A stretch of DNA of 64,000 bases, taken from the NCBI RefSeq assembly GCF_014650035.1, contig NZ_BMUE01000010.1, positions 1 through 64,000 on the forward strand, written 5' to 3'. This document shows positions 62,077 to 64,000 of the stretch, in pieces; position 1 is the first letter of the stretch, and each line of letters starts with the position of its first letter. The notes under the pieces are model-generated. The model saw only the letters and a list, made by a program, of their open reading frames with translations, had not been told where the DNA came from and ran no database searches. The position numbers were made by a program, and so were the translations under genes. This stretch comes from Streptomyces lucensis JCM 4490 (GTDB taxonomy: Bacteria; Actinomycetota; Actinomycetes; Streptomycetales; Streptomycetaceae).

Positions 62077-62117
62077 TCCTCCCCCCCACCCCCGCACCCA
62101 TCACGGAGCACACCGCC

Positions 62118-63062
62118 ATGGCGGCACACACCGACATACGCGCACACACACTGCTGTACGGCTGCATGGGACTCGGCGGCGGCTGGGACACCCGGCCGTA
62201 CACGGCCGCGGACGTCCAGCACGCCCAGGCCGCGGTCGAGGCGGCCCTGGCCGCCGGGATCACGGCGTTCGACCACGCCGACATCTACCGGCACGGCAAG
62301 TCCGAGGCCGTCTTCGGCGAGATCCTGGCCCGGGCTCCCGGACTGCGCGAACGCATCGTCCTGCAGACCAAGTGCGGCATCCGGCTGCCCGGCGACGACC
62401 TGCCCGGACACTACGACCTGCGGGGCGCGAGCATCGTGCGGCGGGTCGAGGAGAGCCTCGTCCGGCTGCGCACGGACGTCCTGGACGTCCTTCTCCTGCA
62501 CCGGCCCGACCCCCTCGCCGACCCCGAGGACATCGCCGGGGCACTCACCTCACTGCGCTCCCAGGGCCTGGTCCGGCAGTTCGGCGTGTCCAACATGAGT
62601 GGCGCGCAGATCGCGCACCTCCAGTCCCACCTGGACGTGCCGCTCGTCGTCGACCAGCTGGAGATGAGCCTGGCCCGGCGGGACTGGGTGGAGGCGGGCG
62701 TCCTGGTCAACACGCCGTCAGCCGCGGAGAACGGCTTCACGCCCGGCACGCTGGAGTTCTGCGCGGCCGAGGGCATCCGGCTGCAGGCCTGGGGAGCCCT
62801 CGCCCGGGGCCGCTTCACCGGCGGGGGCGAGGCCCCGGTCAACCGGCTCGTCGCGGAACTCGCGCGGCGCAAGGGGACCACGCCGGAGACCATCCTGCTC
62901 TGGTGGCTGCGCCGCCATCCGGCGGGCATCGCCCCGGTCGTCGGCACCACCCGCCCCGACCGCATCAGTGCCTGCGCCGACGCGGTGCGCCGGGCGCCGG
63001 ACCTCACCCATGAGGAGTGGTACGCCCTGTGGGTCGCGGCGCGGGGGGTGCCGCTGCCCTGA
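62118..63062 (+). CDS. aldo/keto reductase
   Basis: This 314-aa NADPH-dependent AKR has the catalytic Asp and Tyr in FDHADIYRHGKSE, the Lys in VLQTKCGIRL and the His in LLLHRPDPL, with SNMSGAQIAHLQSHL and the C-terminal cofactor motif PVVGTTRPDRI. It is similar to the YdhF-like oxidoreductases. As the last gene of the cyclitol operon it probably reduces a keto-cyclitol or keto-sugar intermediate, perhaps one made by the GMC enzyme. The ATG has ACGGAGCACACC upstream, 42 bp after the GMC gene. Confidence 0.9.
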   Translation: MAAHTDIRAHTLLYGCMGLGGGWDTRPYTAADVQHAQAAVEAALAAGITAFDHADIYRHGKSEAVFGEILARAPGLRERIVLQTKCGIRLPGDDLPGHYDLRGASIVRRVEESLVRLRTDVLDVLLLHRPDPLADPEDIAGALTSLRSQGLVRQFGVSNMSGAQIAHLQSHLDVPLVVDQLEMSLARRDWVEAGVLVNTPSAAENGFTPGTLEFCAAEGIRLQAWGALARGRFTGGGEAPVNRLVAELARRKGTTPETILLWWLRRHPAGIAPVVGTTRPDRISACADAVRRAPDLTHEEWYALWVAARGVPLP

Positions 63063-63079
63063 CCGGCGGTTCCGGTCGC

Positions 63080-64000
63080 TCAGAGGTCGTCGGCGTGGCC
63101 GAGACCGGTCAGCGCGCCCACCGGGTCGAGGTCCGGCGTCCCGCGGGGCCACCAGTCCTCCTGTCCGGGCTCCGACTCGTAGGCGTACCAGAGGCCGTCG
63201 TGGCCGAGGCGGAGCTGGACGTGGCCGCGGGGGTGGGTGAGGCGGTTGCGCCAGGGGCGGAACGCCGGGAGGTCGGCGGCGAGCAGCAGCGGGCGGGCCC
63301 GGTCGAAACGGCCGGCGGGCGGGTCCCAGGGCTCCTCCAGCACGGCCAGCCCCTCCAGGCCGCCCTGCCGCCAGGCGGCGACGGCCCGCGCGAGGTCGGC
63401 GGGGGTGCGGCCGGCGGCCGCGGCGAGCGTGGAGTACAGCTTGCGCGTGGCCGCGGTCAGGCCGGACCCGGGACGGGCGGCGGCCAGCCGCACGGCGTCC
63501 TGCCACAGGGTCAGCTCGCCGACCGGGTCACGCCCGGTGCCGAGCAGCGCGTGTGCGCGGGCGGCGGCGTCGGTGGCCAGCTGGTCCAGCGCGAACGCGT
63601 CCGGGCCGTCGGGCGCCCCGGGGTACGCCGGCGGCTGCTCGGGGTGTGGGGGTACGGGCAACGGCGGTGGAAGCGACGGGAGTTCCCGCGGGGCGAGGGC
63701 TTCCGCGGCGCGCACGCCGGGCAGCGTCCGCGGCTGCTGTTCCCGGGCGGCGCGGGCGGCGCTGCGGCGGGAGAGCGCGTCAAGCAGGTCCTTCTCGCCC
63801 CGGCCGCGCAGCAGGAGCAGGACGAACGGGTCGGCGTCGAGCAGGCGTGCCGTCTGGTAGCAGAGGGCGGCCGCGTGCTTGCAGGGGTGGCCGGAGTCGG
63901 GGCAGCTGCAGTGGGGGGCGAGGTCGCCGGGACCGGGCAGCAGGGGGACACCGCAGTCGGCCAGGGACTGGGGCAGTTCCTTGTCGAGCAGCGCGGCGAT
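63080..64000 (-). CDS. SWIM zinc-finger protein, N-terminus beyond window
   Basis: The frame is open through the right edge, so the protein's N-terminus lies outside the window; 306 residues are visible. The SWIM motif is near the visible start: HCSCPDSGHPCKHAAALCYQ (CxC then CxH). A Pro-rich linker, an AAATRKLYSTLAAAAGRTP helical region and an RPWRNRLTHPRGHVQLRLGH stretch follow. SWIM proteins of this type sit next to SNF2-family helicases in Streptomyces and may aid DNA repair or recombination. It is convergent with the last cyclitol-operon gene, 17 bp away, and probably marks the cluster edge. Confidence 0.88.
   Translation of the reverse strand: MAALLDKELPQSLADCGVPLLPGPGDLAPHCSCPDSGHPCKHAAALCYQTARLLDADPFVLLLLRGRGEKDLLDALSRRSAARAAREQQPRTLPGVRAAEALAPRELPSLPPPLPVPPHPEQPPAYPGAPDGPDAFALDQLATDAAARAHALLGTGRDPVGELTLWQDAVRLAAARPGSGLTAATRKLYSTLAAAAGRTPADLARAVAAWRQGGLEGLAVLEEPWDPPAGRFDRARPLLLAADLPAFRPWRNRLTHPRGHVQLRLGHDGLWYAYESEPGQEDWWPRGTPDLDPVGALTGLGHADDL

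Overview
The window is high-GC actinobacterial DNA that reads as Streptomyces. It has GTG and TTG starts, ATGA and GTGA stop-start overlaps, rare TTA codons confined to a few secondary-metabolism genes, and typical Streptomyces families (LmbU, PucR regulator with reductase and desaturase, DUF5302, SWIM protein, CBM20 alpha-amylase). It holds the right-hand end of a lipopeptide-type NRPS cluster, a patch of housekeeping genes and transposon wreckage, and then a large acarbose-type (acb/gac-like) pseudo-oligosaccharide cluster.

1-14,800: end of an NRPS cluster. In order: the last carrier domain of an upstream NRPS, MbtH, an unrecognised 90-aa protein, an NRPS (C-A with inserted N-methyltransferase-PCP-C), a last subunit with a degenerate C domain, a PCP and a thioesterase but no A domain, and an MFS exporter. 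A convergent M20 amidohydrolase, an LmbU-family regulator and a divergent fatty acyl-AMP ligase (FAAL) follow. The A-domain pocket suggests N-methyl-Asn (or Asp), and the FAAL suggests a lipid starter. TTA codons sit in the thioesterase subunit and the exporter.

14,800-29,400: border region. It holds dead IS256, IS110 and IS30 transposases, a PucR regulator divergent from a ferredoxin reductase/acyl desaturase pair, an RNase J, a MerR-type regulator, a cold-shock group (small conserved protein, CBS protein, DEAD-box helicase, cold-shock protein), a DUF5302 gene and a deleted second helicase.

29,400-63,062: acarbose-type cluster. On the minus strand are two tandem secreted GH13 amylases built like the front half of an amylase-pullulanase, a secreted CBM20 alpha-amylase, and rmlB/rmlA-type genes for dTDP-4-keto-6-deoxyglucose, rmlA being preceded by an overlapping 15-codon leader ORF. 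Divergently on the plus strand run, almost without gaps: an AcbV-type aminotransferase, an AcbWXY-type ABC exporter, an AcbU-type kinase, an AcbS-type (pseudo)glycosyltransferase, an AcbR-type nucleotidyltransferase, an AcbK-type kinase, an AcbI-like glycosyltransferase fused to a HAD phosphatase, an amylomaltase (AcbQ), 2-epi-5-epi-valiolone synthase (AcbC), a cupin, an AcbM-type ROK kinase, an extended SDR, a radical SAM enzyme, a GMC oxidoreductase and an aldo/keto reductase. Recognisable AcbO/AcbL/AcbN-type cyclitol-tailoring enzymes are not seen. The cupin-SDR-radical SAM-GMC-AKR block occupies that place and is the most interesting part of the window. The last gene (SWIM zinc-finger protein, minus strand) marks the likely cluster edge.
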